DNA of 29,373 bases from Phycisphaerales bacterium (GTDB lineage: Bacteria; Planctomycetota; Phycisphaerae; Phycisphaerales; UBA1924). The notes under the pieces were generated by a model, which saw nothing but the letters and a program-made list of their open reading frames with translations, searched no databases and was not told where the DNA came from. The stretch's first letter is position 1, and the number at the start of each line of letters is the position of its first letter. A program made the translations under genes and the position numbers. Where the stretch lies: NCBI GenBank assembly GCA_007124345.1, contig SLFH01000194.1, forward strand, positions 1 through 29,373, written 5' to 3'. Shown piece by piece: positions 8,216 through 16,442 of this stretch.

Positions 8216-9205
8216 TCAAGCCGAGGCGGTCGCACGCCTCAGGCGATCGTGAACAGCACGCCAGACCGCCTCCGATGAAGCGTCCGGCCCGCGCAACGGC
8301 GGACGCTCGATCAGGATCCGGCTCGGCCCCGCCTCATCCGCCTCGCGCATCGCCGCGTACAGCCGCGCCGCGTACGCCGACGCGTTCGCCGGCATCGCCA
8401 CCACGAACACCCCCTCGGGCGCCTCATCGAAGTCGATCGCGACGATCGCCTCGCCCACCTCGGCGAGTTCGAGCTCCTCGCGGTCGACGAGCACCGCCCT
8501 GGCCCGCGGCGCGTAGTGGCGCCCCATCAGCCCCGGCGATTCGGCAACGCTGTGGATTTCGTCGCTCCCCGCGTCGGCGTTGCGCACAGGCCCTTCCAGC
8601 ACGCTCGCGATCGCCTCGGCGCCCACCACCCCCGGGCGCAGCACCGTCGCCTCGCCGAAGCCATCACCCTCAAGCCGCAGCACGGTCGACTCGATCCCGC
8701 GTGGGCAGGGCCCGCCGTCGAGGATGAACACCTCGTCCTCAGAAAACGATGCGCGAACATGCGCCGCGTCGGTGGGGGAGAGCAGGCCAGACCGATTGGC
8801 GCTCGGGCCGACCAAGGGACCGCCGAACGCCTCGATCAACGCCAGGGTCAGCGGATGGTCCGGGCAGCGCACCGCCACCGTCCCGCCCCCGCCCGTCACC
8901 CGCTCGGGCAATCGTTCCGCTCTGGGCAGTACGATCGAGAGCGGCCCGGGCCAGAACGCCTCGGCCAGTCGCTGCGCCGAAGCGGGCCATACGCCCGCGA
9001 CCTCTCGCGCCATCTCTGGCCCCGAGACATGCACAATCAGCGGGTTGCCCGAAGGACGCCCCTTCAGTTCGTACACCCGCTCTACCGCCGCAGCGTCCAG
9101 AGCGTCGGCCCCGAGCCCGTAGACCGTCTCGGTCGGGAAGGCGACAAGCCCGCCATCCTTCAGGCGTCTGACGGCTTCGGCGATCTGTTCGGGTCCGGCG
9201 CTCAT
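8216..9205 (-). CDS. L-threonylcarbamoyladenylate synthase (Sua5/YrdC)
   Basis: Makes threonylcarbamoyl-AMP from threonine, bicarbonate and ATP, the first step of the universal t6A37 tRNA modification. The N-terminal ~200 residues form the YrdC domain: VAFPTETVYGLGADA, the basic motif YELKGRPSGNPLIVHV, FWPGPLSIVLP and GGPLVGPSANRSG. After a linker, SPGLMGRHYAPRARAVLV starts the C-terminal Sua5 domain, so this is the two-domain Sua5 form (329 residues) rather than short YrdC. Its ATG (9203-9205) directly abuts the stop of the upstream TolC-like gene with zero intergenic bases, so expression is probably coupled. I see no functional link between the two proteins. Confidence 0.95.
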   Translation of the reverse strand: MSAGPEQIAEAVRRLKDGGLVAFPTETVYGLGADALDAAAVERVYELKGRPSGNPLIVHVSGPEMAREVAGVWPASAQRLAEAFWPGPLSIVLPRAERLPERVTGGGGTVAVRCPDHPLTLALIEAFGGPLVGPSANRSGLLSPTDAAHVRASFSEDEVFILDGGPCPRGIESTVLRLEGDGFGEATVLRPGVVGAEAIASVLEGPVRNADAGSDEIHSVAESPGLMGRHYAPRARAVLVDREELELAEVGEAIVAIDFDEAPEGVFVVAMPANASAYAARLYAAMREADEAGPSRILIERPPLRGPDASSEAVWRAVHDRLRRATASA

Positions 9206-11032
9206 TCAGCGTCCGAGGAAGTTCGGGTCGATCCCCTCCGGGTCACGCACCTCGAAGCGGATCCGGTTGCGCTCCAGCAGCGTCCCCATCGAGGCGTACA
9301 GCTCCGCGAGCGAGATCTGATAGTCGATCATCGCCTGCACCTCCGCACGCTCGGAATTGGCGAGCTGGTCCTGGCGGTTGAACTCGACCTCGAGCCTCTC
9401 GATCGTGAACCCGCCCACCGTTTCCTTCTCCGCCTGCAGCGCCCGAAGCGCCTCGCTCGCGGAGATCCGCGCGATGCGGCTCTGCTCGATCAGCGAGAAG
9501 TTCGTCGACGCGTTGTCCAGCGTGTTCTTGATCTCAAGCGCGATCTGCTGCACCGAATTCCGAAGCGAGATCACCGCCTGCTGACGCTCCAGCGTCCGCT
9601 GGCGGAGCAGCGCCTCGGCGGAACGGTTCCCGATCGGCTGCTCGAAGAACACGCCCACGATCGCGTCGACGAAGTCACGGTCGAACGCGCTGGAATACGC
9701 GCTGCCGAGCCCGCTCTCCAGCGCGTTCAGCCGGAGCAGCACCCGCAGATCGAGCTGCGGCAGCCGCGCGTTGTCCGCCACCACTCGCTGGATCGTCGTG
9801 TTATCGATCGACAGGATCGCCTGGTCGATCTCCGGCCGGTGGCGCACCGCCGACGCGACCGCCTCGCCCAGGTTGTACCGGATCGGCGCGTCCATGGCGC
9901 CGTCGCTCGGCACAAGCAAGAGCTCGCTCGTCACCGGGATGTTCGGGTCGTTCAGGAGCGCCTTCAGGCGGTCGCTCCTCCGACGAAGCACATTCTGCGC
10001 CCGGATCACATTGCCCTTGCGGTCCTCGACATTCGACGCCGCGGCGGTGATCTGCGGGGGCGTCGCGTCGATCGCCCGACGCGCCGAAACCTGGTTGAAC
10101 AGCTGCTCGCCCCGCTCGGTCTGCCGCTGAAGGATCAGAAGATCCCAGTGCGCCTGGACAAGCTGCCAGTACGCCCGCTCGACCTCCAGCACCGTCCGAA
10201 GCATCTCGCCCCTGAACCGGGCGACAGCCTCACGCTCGGCGTTCCGCGAAAGACGAACCTGCGCCAGCGCAACATCCGAGCCGAACCCGCGAAGCAGCGG
10301 CTGGTCGTACTGGAACGCCAGCGTCATCTGCCAACCGGGGTTGGGCGAGAGGCTCAGACCCGCCTCGGTCTGGTCGAAGTACTCGAGATCCTGGCGGAAC
10401 TCGATCTGCCCGCCGGTGATCAACGCTCGCCGCACACCCGCCTGCGTTGTCAGCGAGTCACGCTGCTGAAAGTCGCCCCCGATCGGCTGCTGCGCGGCGC
10501 GGGAGAGCGTCGGCGTCTCCGTCGAGCCCCACTGCGCCGTCGCAAAGAGCGTCCAGTCGAAGGCGGCCTCCGCCTGCACCAGCTGCGCCTCGCTCACCGA
10601 GGGCGCCAGCCGGGCGAACTCGAGCTCCAGGTTGTTCTGCACCGTCACCCGGATCGCGTCCTCAAGCGAGATCGCGACCGTCTCGACAGGGTCGCCCAGA
10701 AGGTTGGTCATCTCGGGCAGCCCGAGCTCCGTCAGGTCGTACGCATCCGGGCCGGCCATCCGCCGAAGTTCGGGCATCCGGCTGCGGATGTCCTCCACAA
10801 GCCACTCGGGATACCCGCTCAGCCCGACCGCTCGGGTCGACTCCACCTTTTCGGGGCGCCGAGTCAGCGGGGCGAGGTCTTTGCGGACGCCCTCGATCAC
10901 GCTCCGTCGGAGCGACTCGGCGTGCCCGTCGGGCGGCAGGGGCTTGGCGCAACCCCAGAGCCCGCCCGCGGCCATGGCAACGAGGCCGGCGCTTCGGAGG
11001 GAGACGGACCAATGGCGTTTGGCTGATTGCAT
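9206..11032 (-). CDS. TolC-family outer-membrane efflux/secretion channel
   Basis: Outer-membrane factor that forms a trimeric beta-barrel and periplasmic helical tunnel for efflux or type I secretion. The 608-residue protein has an N-terminal export signal (basic start, then LRSAGLVAMAAGGLWGC). The Cys at 28 could be lipidated, although Trp at -2 is atypical of a lipobox. About 100 extra residues precede the TolC core. The core shows two repeats with long amphipathic helices: one from VQNNLELEFARLAPSVSEAQ to the region around VERAYWQLVQAHWDLL, and a second from AVRHRPEIDQAIL to the helix ending EVQAMIDYQISLAELYASMG, a typical TolC C-terminal helix. No RND, ABC or membrane-fusion partner is encoded nearby. 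The ATG at 11032 has no clear Shine-Dalgarno. The gene diverges from the SH3-like gene. Confidence 0.92.
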   Translation of the reverse strand: MQSAKRHWSVSLRSAGLVAMAAGGLWGCAKPLPPDGHAESLRRSVIEGVRKDLAPLTRRPEKVESTRAVGLSGYPEWLVEDIRSRMPELRRMAGPDAYDLTELGLPEMTNLLGDPVETVAISLEDAIRVTVQNNLELEFARLAPSVSEAQLVQAEAAFDWTLFATAQWGSTETPTLSRAAQQPIGGDFQQRDSLTTQAGVRRALITGGQIEFRQDLEYFDQTEAGLSLSPNPGWQMTLAFQYDQPLLRGFGSDVALAQVRLSRNAEREAVARFRGEMLRTVLEVERAYWQLVQAHWDLLILQRQTERGEQLFNQVSARRAIDATPPQITAAASNVEDRKGNVIRAQNVLRRRSDRLKALLNDPNIPVTSELLLVPSDGAMDAPIRYNLGEAVASAVRHRPEIDQAILSIDNTTIQRVVADNARLPQLDLRVLLRLNALESGLGSAYSSAFDRDFVDAIVGVFFEQPIGNRSAEALLRQRTLERQQAVISLRNSVQQIALEIKNTLDNASTNFSLIEQSRIARISASEALRALQAEKETVGGFTIERLEVEFNRQDQLANSERAEVQAMIDYQISLAELYASMGTLLERNRIRFEVRDPEGIDPNFLGR

Positions 11033-11101
11033 ATGTTTGAGTAGGCGTTCGAGCCGCGTGGGGGTCGGTCAGCCGGCAAACGCCAGCCTACGGGGGGACG
11101 A

Positions 11102-11107
11102 ACGATA
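11102..11107 (-). promoter_or_regulatory. candidate -10 element for the TolC-like gene
   Basis: TATCGT on the minus strand, about 70 bases before the TolC-like start, is the best TANNNT box in the 256-bp divergent region 11033-11288. No matching -35 is obvious. Nothing else recognisable lies in this region apart from the opposing TAGACT element at 11205-11210. Confidence 0.25.
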
Positions 11108-11204
11108 GCCACCCCTCCCCGATTAAGCGCGTCAGAGCACGCCTCCCGCCGGACCCCGCTCAAACGACAGGCCAAGGCCGCGGGCGGAGCCTTTCCAGGC
11201 GATC

Positions 11205-11210
11205 TAGACT
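11205..11210 (+). promoter_or_regulatory. candidate -10 element for the SH3-like / FIST genes
   Basis: TCTAGACT gives a TAGACT hexamer; transcription would start near 11217, leaving a ~72-base leader before the ATG at 11289. The octamer nearly repeats TCTAGAGT found before the ALDH7 gene, which supports a shared promoter type. No clear -35. Confidence 0.35.
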
Positions 11211-11288
11211 AACTCATTGCGGGTCCGGAGGGCCCGCACAAGATCACACGCTGATCCAACGGGCCCACGCACCCGGCAGGAGGCACCC

Positions 11289-12575
11289 ATGCGTCGCCGT
11301 CGACTCCACACCCAAACGATCTGCGCCGGACTCTGCGCGATCACCCTTTTCGCGGGCCTCCCCGCCGCAGCGATCGCCGATGAGCCCGAACGCCGGTCGA
11401 TCCGCGATGTCGAGCCCCGGCGCGTCGTCGTCAGCGTCTCGGAGACAGCCCTCCGCAGCGGCGAGCTCGAACGCTTCTACCCAGTCGCCCGCCTCCGCGA
11501 AGGCGCGGAGCTGACCGTCATCGGCGAGGGCGACGGGTGGTACCGCGTCCGTTACCCCAGCCGCGTCGGCGCATTCGTGCCCGCCTCAGAGGGCCGCCTC
11601 GACGAGGAGCAGTCGCGGGTCCGCCTGACGGCGCCCTCACGCCTCAAGGCCCCCAACGAGGCCGGCGGTTTCCGCATGAGCTGGCGCTCCGTGCTCGACG
11701 AGCCCCTCCCCGCCGGCGAGCACCTCCGCCTCATCGAGGTCGTCCGCGACGACAACGGCCGCCCCGCCGCCTTCCGGGTCGTCCCACCCCAGAACGCCGG
11801 CGCTTACATCCGAAGCGACCATGTCTCAGACGCCCCCCGCACCGCCTCGGGCGAGCAGACCGGCACGCTCGCCACCCCAGAGCGCACGACGCGCACCGAT
11901 CTGAACGACGCCCCAACCGCGACAGACCCCGAGCGCCCCGGCCGCGAGACCCAAGCCCGCGAAGTGACCCGCGCAGACGAAGCCCCCGTCGTCATCGATC
12001 AGGGCGAGCGCACCCGCCTCCGCGCCCCCGAGACCGCCAATCTCCAGCAGCTCGATGCGGCCTACCAGCGCCTCCGCGCCGGCGAGGGCGGCGCTGCAGA
12101 GCTCGAAGCCCTCCTCGGCGAGTACCAGGCCGCTCTGGAGGCCACAGAGGAGAGCCCCTTCACCGAACGCCTGCGCACGCAGCTCAGCGACCGCATCGCG
12201 ATGATCAACCTCCGCATCCAGATGCGCGACCGCCTCGCCAACCTGACCGATCCGGACGCGGACGCAACCGACACCGAAGCCGCCGTCCAGCGCTTCCGCG
12301 AAGCCGTCTCTGCCGGACGCCACGACTTCGTCGGCAGGCTCTCCGCCTCGCCGGTCTACACCGGCGACGGCCTGCCACGCCTCTTCGCGCTCCGCTCGGT
12401 CTCGGGCCTCGACCGGGTCCTCGGTTACATCGACCCCGCTCAGGTCGATCGGGCGCATACGCTCGTCGGCCGGGTCGTGGGCATCCACGGCAGCGTGGAG
12501 ACGACCCGGAGGTCGGGCGCGAGCATCATCCGGGTCGACCGGATCGAACGCCTCCCCGATCCCGCCGCAGACTGA
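11289..12575 (+). CDS. secreted protein with SH3-like repeats and a coiled coil, function unknown
   Basis: A 428-residue exported protein. The start at 11289 is fixed by an AGGAGG 5 bases upstream and by the signal peptide that follows: RRRR, a hydrophobic core, and a likely cleavage after AAAIA (Ala30). After the signal, residues ~45-85 look like a bacterial SH3 domain (TALRSGELERFYPVARL, then GDGWYRVRYPSRVGAFVP). A second, weaker SH3-like unit runs to about 175, ending AFRVVPPQNAGAYIRSDHV. A Thr/Arg/Glu-rich linker leads to a helical, probably coiled-coil stretch (~260-340). The C-terminal ~90 residues contain GRLSASPVYTGDGLPRLFALR and VGRVVGIHGSV, possibly OB- or SH3-like. Bacterial SH3 domains often bind peptidoglycan, so a periplasmic cell-wall role is plausible but unproven. 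The FIST gene follows after 32 bp. Confidence 0.8.
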   Translation: MRRRRLHTQTICAGLCAITLFAGLPAAAIADEPERRSIRDVEPRRVVVSVSETALRSGELERFYPVARLREGAELTVIGEGDGWYRVRYPSRVGAFVPASEGRLDEEQSRVRLTAPSRLKAPNEAGGFRMSWRSVLDEPLPAGEHLRLIEVVRDDNGRPAAFRVVPPQNAGAYIRSDHVSDAPRTASGEQTGTLATPERTTRTDLNDAPTATDPERPGRETQAREVTRADEAPVVIDQGERTRLRAPETANLQQLDAAYQRLRAGEGGAAELEALLGEYQAALEATEESPFTERLRTQLSDRIAMINLRIQMRDRLANLTDPDADATDTEAAVQRFREAVSAGRHDFVGRLSASPVYTGDGLPRLFALRSVSGLDRVLGYIDPAQVDRAHTLVGRVVGIHGSVETTRRSGASIIRVDRIERLPDPAAD

Positions 12576-12607
12576 TCTCGCGCCGCGCCGGGGCGCACCA
12601 CCGACCA

Positions 12608-13879
12608 ATGGCCCCGACCCAAGACGCCTCCGGTCAGATCGCCTTCGCACACGGCCTCTCGGCCGCGGACGACGCCGCTGCAGCCGCGTCCGGCGCCGCT
12701 TCCTCCGCGATGCAACGCCTCGACAGGCCCGCCGACCTCGCCCTCGTCTTCATCTCCACGCCCCATGTCGCCGAAGCTGCGACCGTCAGCAAGATCGTCC
12801 GCGAAATCACCAACGCCCGGTGTCTCGTCGGCGTCAGCGGCGTCGGCGTGCTCGCCGGCGACCGTGAGTTCGACGACGGACCGGGCGTCGCCGTCCTTGT
12901 CGCTTCCATGCCCGGCGTTCAGATCGAACCCTTCGCCGGCCCGGAGGTCCTCGACGCCTCCGACGACCCCGAAAGGCTCGCCCGGGTCATCCACGCCGGT
13001 CCCGACCAGAAGGGCCTCATCCTCTTCGCCGACGCCTTCAGCGTCCCCGTCGGCGGCCTCCTCGCACGCATCAACGACGCCAGGATCCAGGCCGGCGTCG
13101 ACCTCCGCGAATCCCCCCTGATCGGCGGCATGGCCTCCGCCGGCGACGAGCCCGGCGCCAACGCGATGTTTCTTAACGACCGGGTTTTCAACAGCGGGGT
13201 GGTCGGTGTCTCGTTCCGCGGCCCCGTCCGTATCGACGCGGTCGTCAGCCAGGGCTGCAAGCCCTTCGGCCCGAATTTCGTCATCACAAAGGCCCGCCCC
13301 AACCTCATCCAGGAACTCGGCGGCCGCCCCGCGATGGAGCGCATCGAAGAAGCCGTCGAAGACCTCGAACAGGCCGACCGCAAACTCCTCGCCGGCGGCC
13401 TGCTCCTCGGCCGCGTGGTCGACGAGCGCAAGCCCCGCTTCGGCCGGGGCGACTACCTCATCCGCCACATCGTCGGCATCGACAAGCGATCGGGGGCCGT
13501 CGCCGTCGACGACCGCCTCAGAACCGGCCAGACGGTCCGCCTGCACCTCCGCGACCGCGAGACCGCCTCCAGCGACCTCCTGCTCCTGATGGACGCCCAG
13601 CGGCTGCAGGACGCCCCGGCGGGGGCCCTGGTCTGCACCTGCAACGCCAGAGGCTCGGCCCTCTTCGGTCGCCCGCACCACGACGCCATGGCCGTCGCCC
13701 GCGCCTTCCAGACCGTCGAGCCGGGAGAGCGTGCCGCCCGCGGCGGCCAGCCCATCGACGCCGGAGCGCCGATCCTCCCGACCGCCGGCTTCTTCGCCGC
13801 CGGCGAGATCGGCCCGATCGCCGGGCAGGGGTTCCTGCACACGCAGACGGCGTGTATCGCTCTGTTCCGGGCGGAGTGA
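12608..13879 (+). CDS. FIST-domain protein (FIST_N plus FIST_C)
   Basis: A 423-residue protein of the FIST family, predicted small-ligand sensors found alone or fused to signalling proteins. The N-terminal FIST domain includes ADLALVFISTPHVAEA, CLVGVSGVGVLAGDREF and the repeating GVGVSFRG-type strand seen here as VVGVSFRGPVRIDAVVSQG followed by CKPFGPNFVITKA. The C-terminal FIST_C part holds GDYLIRHIVGIDKRSGAVAV, ALVCTCNARGSALFG and the end GFFAAGEIGPIAGQGFLH, a well-conserved family pattern. There is no attached kinase, methyl-accepting or other output domain, so this is a stand-alone sensor or enzyme-like protein. The frame is open far upstream, but the ATG at 12608, just after the SH3-like gene stop, fits the family start. 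Its Shine-Dalgarno is weak, so translation may depend on the upstream gene. Confidence 0.88.
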   Translation: MAPTQDASGQIAFAHGLSAADDAAAAASGAASSAMQRLDRPADLALVFISTPHVAEAATVSKIVREITNARCLVGVSGVGVLAGDREFDDGPGVAVLVASMPGVQIEPFAGPEVLDASDDPERLARVIHAGPDQKGLILFADAFSVPVGGLLARINDARIQAGVDLRESPLIGGMASAGDEPGANAMFLNDRVFNSGVVGVSFRGPVRIDAVVSQGCKPFGPNFVITKARPNLIQELGGRPAMERIEEAVEDLEQADRKLLAGGLLLGRVVDERKPRFGRGDYLIRHIVGIDKRSGAVAVDDRLRTGQTVRLHLRDRETASSDLLLLMDAQRLQDAPAGALVCTCNARGSALFGRPHHDAMAVARAFQTVEPGERAARGGQPIDAGAPILPTAGFFAAGEIGPIAGQGFLHTQTACIALFRAE

Positions 13880-14029
13880 GCACGTCAAAGGTGCTCGGGT
13901 TGTCGGCGTCGGGGGAAATCCTGTCGGTTGCGCGCCCCCAAGGCGCCCGGCAGATTGCCCGGTTTACCCGCATTGACCCGGAAGTGCCAACCCCGAATCC
14001 TCTGGCAGGTCGGGCGGGCTCGGGTTCGC

Positions 14030-14035
14030 TACGCT
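14030..14035 (+). promoter_or_regulatory. candidate -10 element for the bactofilin gene pair
   Basis: TACGCT in the 233-bp gap before the bactofilin gene matches the TACGNT pattern of other putative -10 boxes here and would give a leader of about 70 bases. A short inverted repeat TGCCA/TGGCA lies just upstream (13985-14007). No clear -35. Nothing else in the gap is recognisable. Confidence 0.3.
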
Positions 14036-14112
14036 TGCCGCCCCGGCCCGATCGTTCCGTCCGGCGACGGTCTTGTGGATTCTGAACAATCCGGGAGAGC
14101 AGGAGTCTTCTG

Positions 14113-14574
14113 ATGGCCTCGAGCAACAACGAGACGGTGATCGGCGCCGACGCGCAGATCAAGGGTGAAGTGATCTTCGCGTCCTCGGCGAAGATCATGG
14201 GGACGATCGAGGGTTCGGTCGTCGCCAAGGGCGACCTCCATGTCGCCGCCGGCGCCAACTGCCGAGCGTCCATCGACGCCGCCAAGGTCACCGTCGACGG
14301 GCTGGTGCAGGGCAACGTCAAGGCCTCCGAACGCCTCGAGCTCAGCGCTAACGCGAGGCTCGAGGGCGACCTCGAAGCCGCCAAGCTCATCGTCGCCGAG
14401 GGCGCCAGCTTCACCGGCCACTGCAAGATCGGCGGGGGCCCGAAGGCCTCGTCCAACGGCTCGGCCGCCTCGGTCGCCGAGACCAAGCCCGACGCCGGAC
14501 GCACCGAGTCCAAGGACGATGACGACGCCGGCCGCAAAGCCGCCGGTCGCGCCACCGCCGCCGCCAAGAAGTAA
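14113..14574 (+). CDS. bactofilin (polymer-forming cytoskeletal protein)
   Basis: A small cytoskeletal protein that self-assembles without nucleotide into beta-helical filaments, often membrane-associated and used for cell shape, stalk or wall-enzyme placement. The 153-residue protein has a short N-terminal tail, then about 95 residues of the bactofilin beta-helix. Its hallmark turns are seen as TVIGADAQIKGEV, KIMGTIEGSV, AKVTVDGLVQGNVKA and ARLEGDLEAAKLIVAEGA. The C-terminal ~45 residues are a disordered Ala/Lys/Asp-rich tail. AGGAG lies about 8 bases before the ATG. A second, zinc-ribbon-bearing bactofilin follows after 39 bp on the same strand, so the two likely work as a pair. Confidence 0.93.
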   Translation: MASSNNETVIGADAQIKGEVIFASSAKIMGTIEGSVVAKGDLHVAAGANCRASIDAAKVTVDGLVQGNVKASERLELSANARLEGDLEAAKLIVAEGASFTGHCKIGGGPKASSNGSAASVAETKPDAGRTESKDDDDAGRKAAGRATAAAKK

Positions 14575-14584
14575 ACCCGGCAGC

Positions 14585-14600
14585 GGGGCGCAGCCGCCCC
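14585..14600. terminator. intercistronic GC hairpin between the two bactofilin genes
   Basis: GGGGCG-CAGC-CGCCCC forms a perfect 6-bp stem in the 39-bp gap. There is no U-tract, so it may be a weak attenuator, an RNA-stability element or chance in GC-rich DNA. Confidence 0.2.
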
Positions 14601-14613
14601 CGGAACACGCCGC

Positions 14614-15126
14614 ATGGCAAAGCAGAAGGGCCCCCGACCGGTCCGGTGTTACCACTGCGGGAGAACCTTCGAGGTTCCCGCCAAGGCGATGACCTGCTCG
14701 TGCCCCGGATGCTTCAAGGGCATCCAGCTCGAAAGCATCGTGGTCAAGAACATGGAGCAGATGTCCCGCCTGGAGACCTGCGGCTCGATCACTGTCCGCA
14801 AGCGCGGGCTTGTGCAGGCCGACCGCATTATCGCCGCCGAAGGCATCGAGGTCGAGGGCATCGTCCACGCCAACGCCAGAAGCGGCCGGCGCGTCACGCT
14901 CCACGCCGGGGCGCAGTGGAAGGGCGACCTGACCGCCCCCTCGCTGGAGATCCGCGAGGGCGCGAGCATCCTCGGCGGGTTCTTCCGAATCGGCCCCGGC
15001 GAGGTCGAACCGCCGCGAGAACCCGTTGCCGCCGGCGCAACCAGCGACGCTCAATCGCCGGCGGGCAGCACCACGCCGCGGCACTCGCCGAAACCCACGC
15101 GCCGGAAACCGTCGCGCTCGCAATAG
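14614..15126 (+). CDS. zinc-ribbon bactofilin-like protein
   Basis: A 170-residue protein with two parts. Residues 10-35 carry a zinc-ribbon pattern, Cys12-x2-Cys15 and then Cys28-x-Cys30-x2-Cys33 (CYHCG ... CSCPGC). Residues ~40-130 form a bactofilin-like beta-helix with the expected turn spacing: SRLETCGSITVRKRGLV, IEVEGIVHANARSG, QWKGDLTAPSLEIREGASI. The last ~40 residues are disordered, Pro/Arg/Ser-rich and strongly basic. It follows the canonical bactofilin gene by 39 bp. Its final 76 bases overlap, in the opposite orientation, the end of the fumarylacetoacetase gene. The Shine-Dalgarno is weak. A role as an adaptor or cap for bactofilin filaments is inference; the metal could serve protein or nucleic-acid contact. 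Confidence 0.82.
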   Translation: MAKQKGPRPVRCYHCGRTFEVPAKAMTCSCPGCFKGIQLESIVVKNMEQMSRLETCGSITVRKRGLVQADRIIAAEGIEVEGIVHANARSGRRVTLHAGAQWKGDLTAPSLEIREGASILGGFFRIGPGEVEPPREPVAAGATSDAQSPAGSTTPRHSPKPTRRKPSRSQ

Positions 15127-16442
15127 CCCCGCAGGATCACCTCGTCGCCGTCGGCGAGGAACTTGCGTTCTTCGCCTGTGGGCAGCTTCAGCGGCGTGCG
15201 GGCGCTGCCGGGCTTGCTGACCGGCGGGTTCGCGAACGGGTCGCCGTCCCAGGTGAGCTCCAGCAAACAGCCGCGGTTTTCACGCTTGGGGCCCGAGACG
15301 GTGCCCGAGGCGAGCAGGTCGCCCGGACGCATGTTGCACCCGTTGCTCGAGTGATGCGTGAGCATCTGTGCAATGGTCCAGTACATGTCCTTAAGGTTGC
15401 CGCTGCTCAGGCGGATCGGGTCGATCCCCTTCTTGCGCATCTCGGCGCTGGCGAGCAGGACTTCGAGCTTCAGGTCGATCCCGCCGGTCTCGCGGTCCAT
15501 GTCGCCGGTAAGGTGGGGGAGGGGCCGCGGATCGTCCGCCGAGCGCTCCATGGCGCGGCAGCGGTAGGGCGTCAGCGCTTCCAGCGGCACGACAAACGGG
15601 CTCACGCTGGTGGCGAAGCTCTTGGCCAGGAACGGGCCCAGGGGCTGGTACTCCCACTTCTGGATGTCCCGCGCCGACCAATCGTTGACGAGGCACAGCC
15701 CGAAGATGTGCTCCTCGGCATTGTCAATTGGGATCCAGCGGCCCAGCTCGTTGCCCCGCCCGACATAGAACCCGACTTCCAGCTCGTAGTCCATGAGCTT
15801 GCACGGGCCGAAGGCGGGCGGACCGTCGTCGATCGTCGCCCCGGGCAACAGCTGGCCCATCGGACGGCGCACCGGCGATCCCGAGATCACGATCGAGCTG
15901 GCCCGCCCGTGGTATCCGACGGGGAGCCACTTGTAGTTGGGCAAGAGCGGGTTGTCGGGCCTGAACATGCTGCCGACATTGGTGGCGTGAAAGACCGACG
16001 CGTAGAAGTCGGTGTAGTCGCGCACCTCGAAGGGCAGCAGCAGCTCGGCGCCGGCCCGCGGGAAGAGCGCGACGCCGACGAGCTCCTCGTCGGATCGCAG
16101 GTCGTCGGACTTGTCGGTCAGCAACTCGACGAGACGCATGCGCAGGCGTCGCCGATCCTCGGTCGGCAGCGAGGCGAGATCGTCGAGCGTCTCGAACTGC
16201 AGCGCCATGGCGATGTCGCCGTCGTCCGCCCCCAGCAGTCCGGCGCTGGAGACCTCCAGGAGGTCGAGCAGTTGGTCGCCGATGGCGACACAGATGCGGG
16301 GATCGGTCTCGCCCGGTTCCTCGGCCCTGTCGGCGACGCAGAAGGGGAGGTTCTGGACGGGGAAATCGGTCGCGGGGTCGTTGGCCGACTCGACCCATGA
16401 CTTCAGCTTCGGATCGTGCGTGTCATCGATGGGGTAGGACAT
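15051..16442 (-). CDS. fahA: fumarylacetoacetase
   Basis: Hydrolyses fumarylacetoacetate to fumarate and acetoacetate, the last step of tyrosine/homogentisate degradation. The product is about 463 residues, with an N-terminal SH3-like domain and a C-terminal FAH fold. Metal and catalytic residues can be placed by comparison with the mammalian enzyme: DYTDFYASVFHATNVG holds the Asp and the catalytic His, LMDYELEVGFYVG the two metal-binding Glu, and CLVNDWSARDIQKWEYQPLG an Asp and Arg, with the Lys in FLAKSFATSVSPFV. ATG 16442 is favoured by GGAG 6 bases upstream; an in-frame ATG at 16454 would add four residues. The 3' end overlaps the convergent zinc-ribbon bactofilin gene by 76 bp. No other homogentisate-pathway gene is in the window. 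Confidence 0.95.
   Translation of the reverse strand: MSYPIDDTHDPKLKSWVESANDPATDFPVQNLPFCVADRAEEPGETDPRICVAIGDQLLDLLEVSSAGLLGADDGDIAMALQFETLDDLASLPTEDRRRLRMRLVELLTDKSDDLRSDEELVGVALFPRAGAELLLPFEVRDYTDFYASVFHATNVGSMFRPDNPLLPNYKWLPVGYHGRASSIVISGSPVRRPMGQLLPGATIDDGPPAFGPCKLMDYELEVGFYVGRGNELGRWIPIDNAEEHIFGLCLVNDWSARDIQKWEYQPLGPFLAKSFATSVSPFVVPLEALTPYRCRAMERSADDPRPLPHLTGDMDRETGGIDLKLEVLLASAEMRKKGIDPIRLSSGNLKDMYWTIAQMLTHHSSNGCNMRPGDLLASGTVSGPKRENRGCLLELTWDGDPFANPPVSKPGSARTPLKLPTGEERKFLADGDEVILRGYCERDGFRRVGFGECRGVVLPAGD

Noticed and set aside
8516..11026. A plus-strand open frame of about 830 codons opposite the TolC-like and Sua5 genes.
   Set aside because: Same antisense artefact: composition dominated by Arg, Leu, Asp and His, no signal or motif, while the minus strand encodes well-supported proteins.
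13880..14112. The gap before the bactofilin gene was examined for a small RNA, riboswitch or small gene.
   Set aside because: Apart from a TACGCT box and a 5-bp inverted repeat, no conserved riboswitch core, strong hairpin or convincing short gene is visible.
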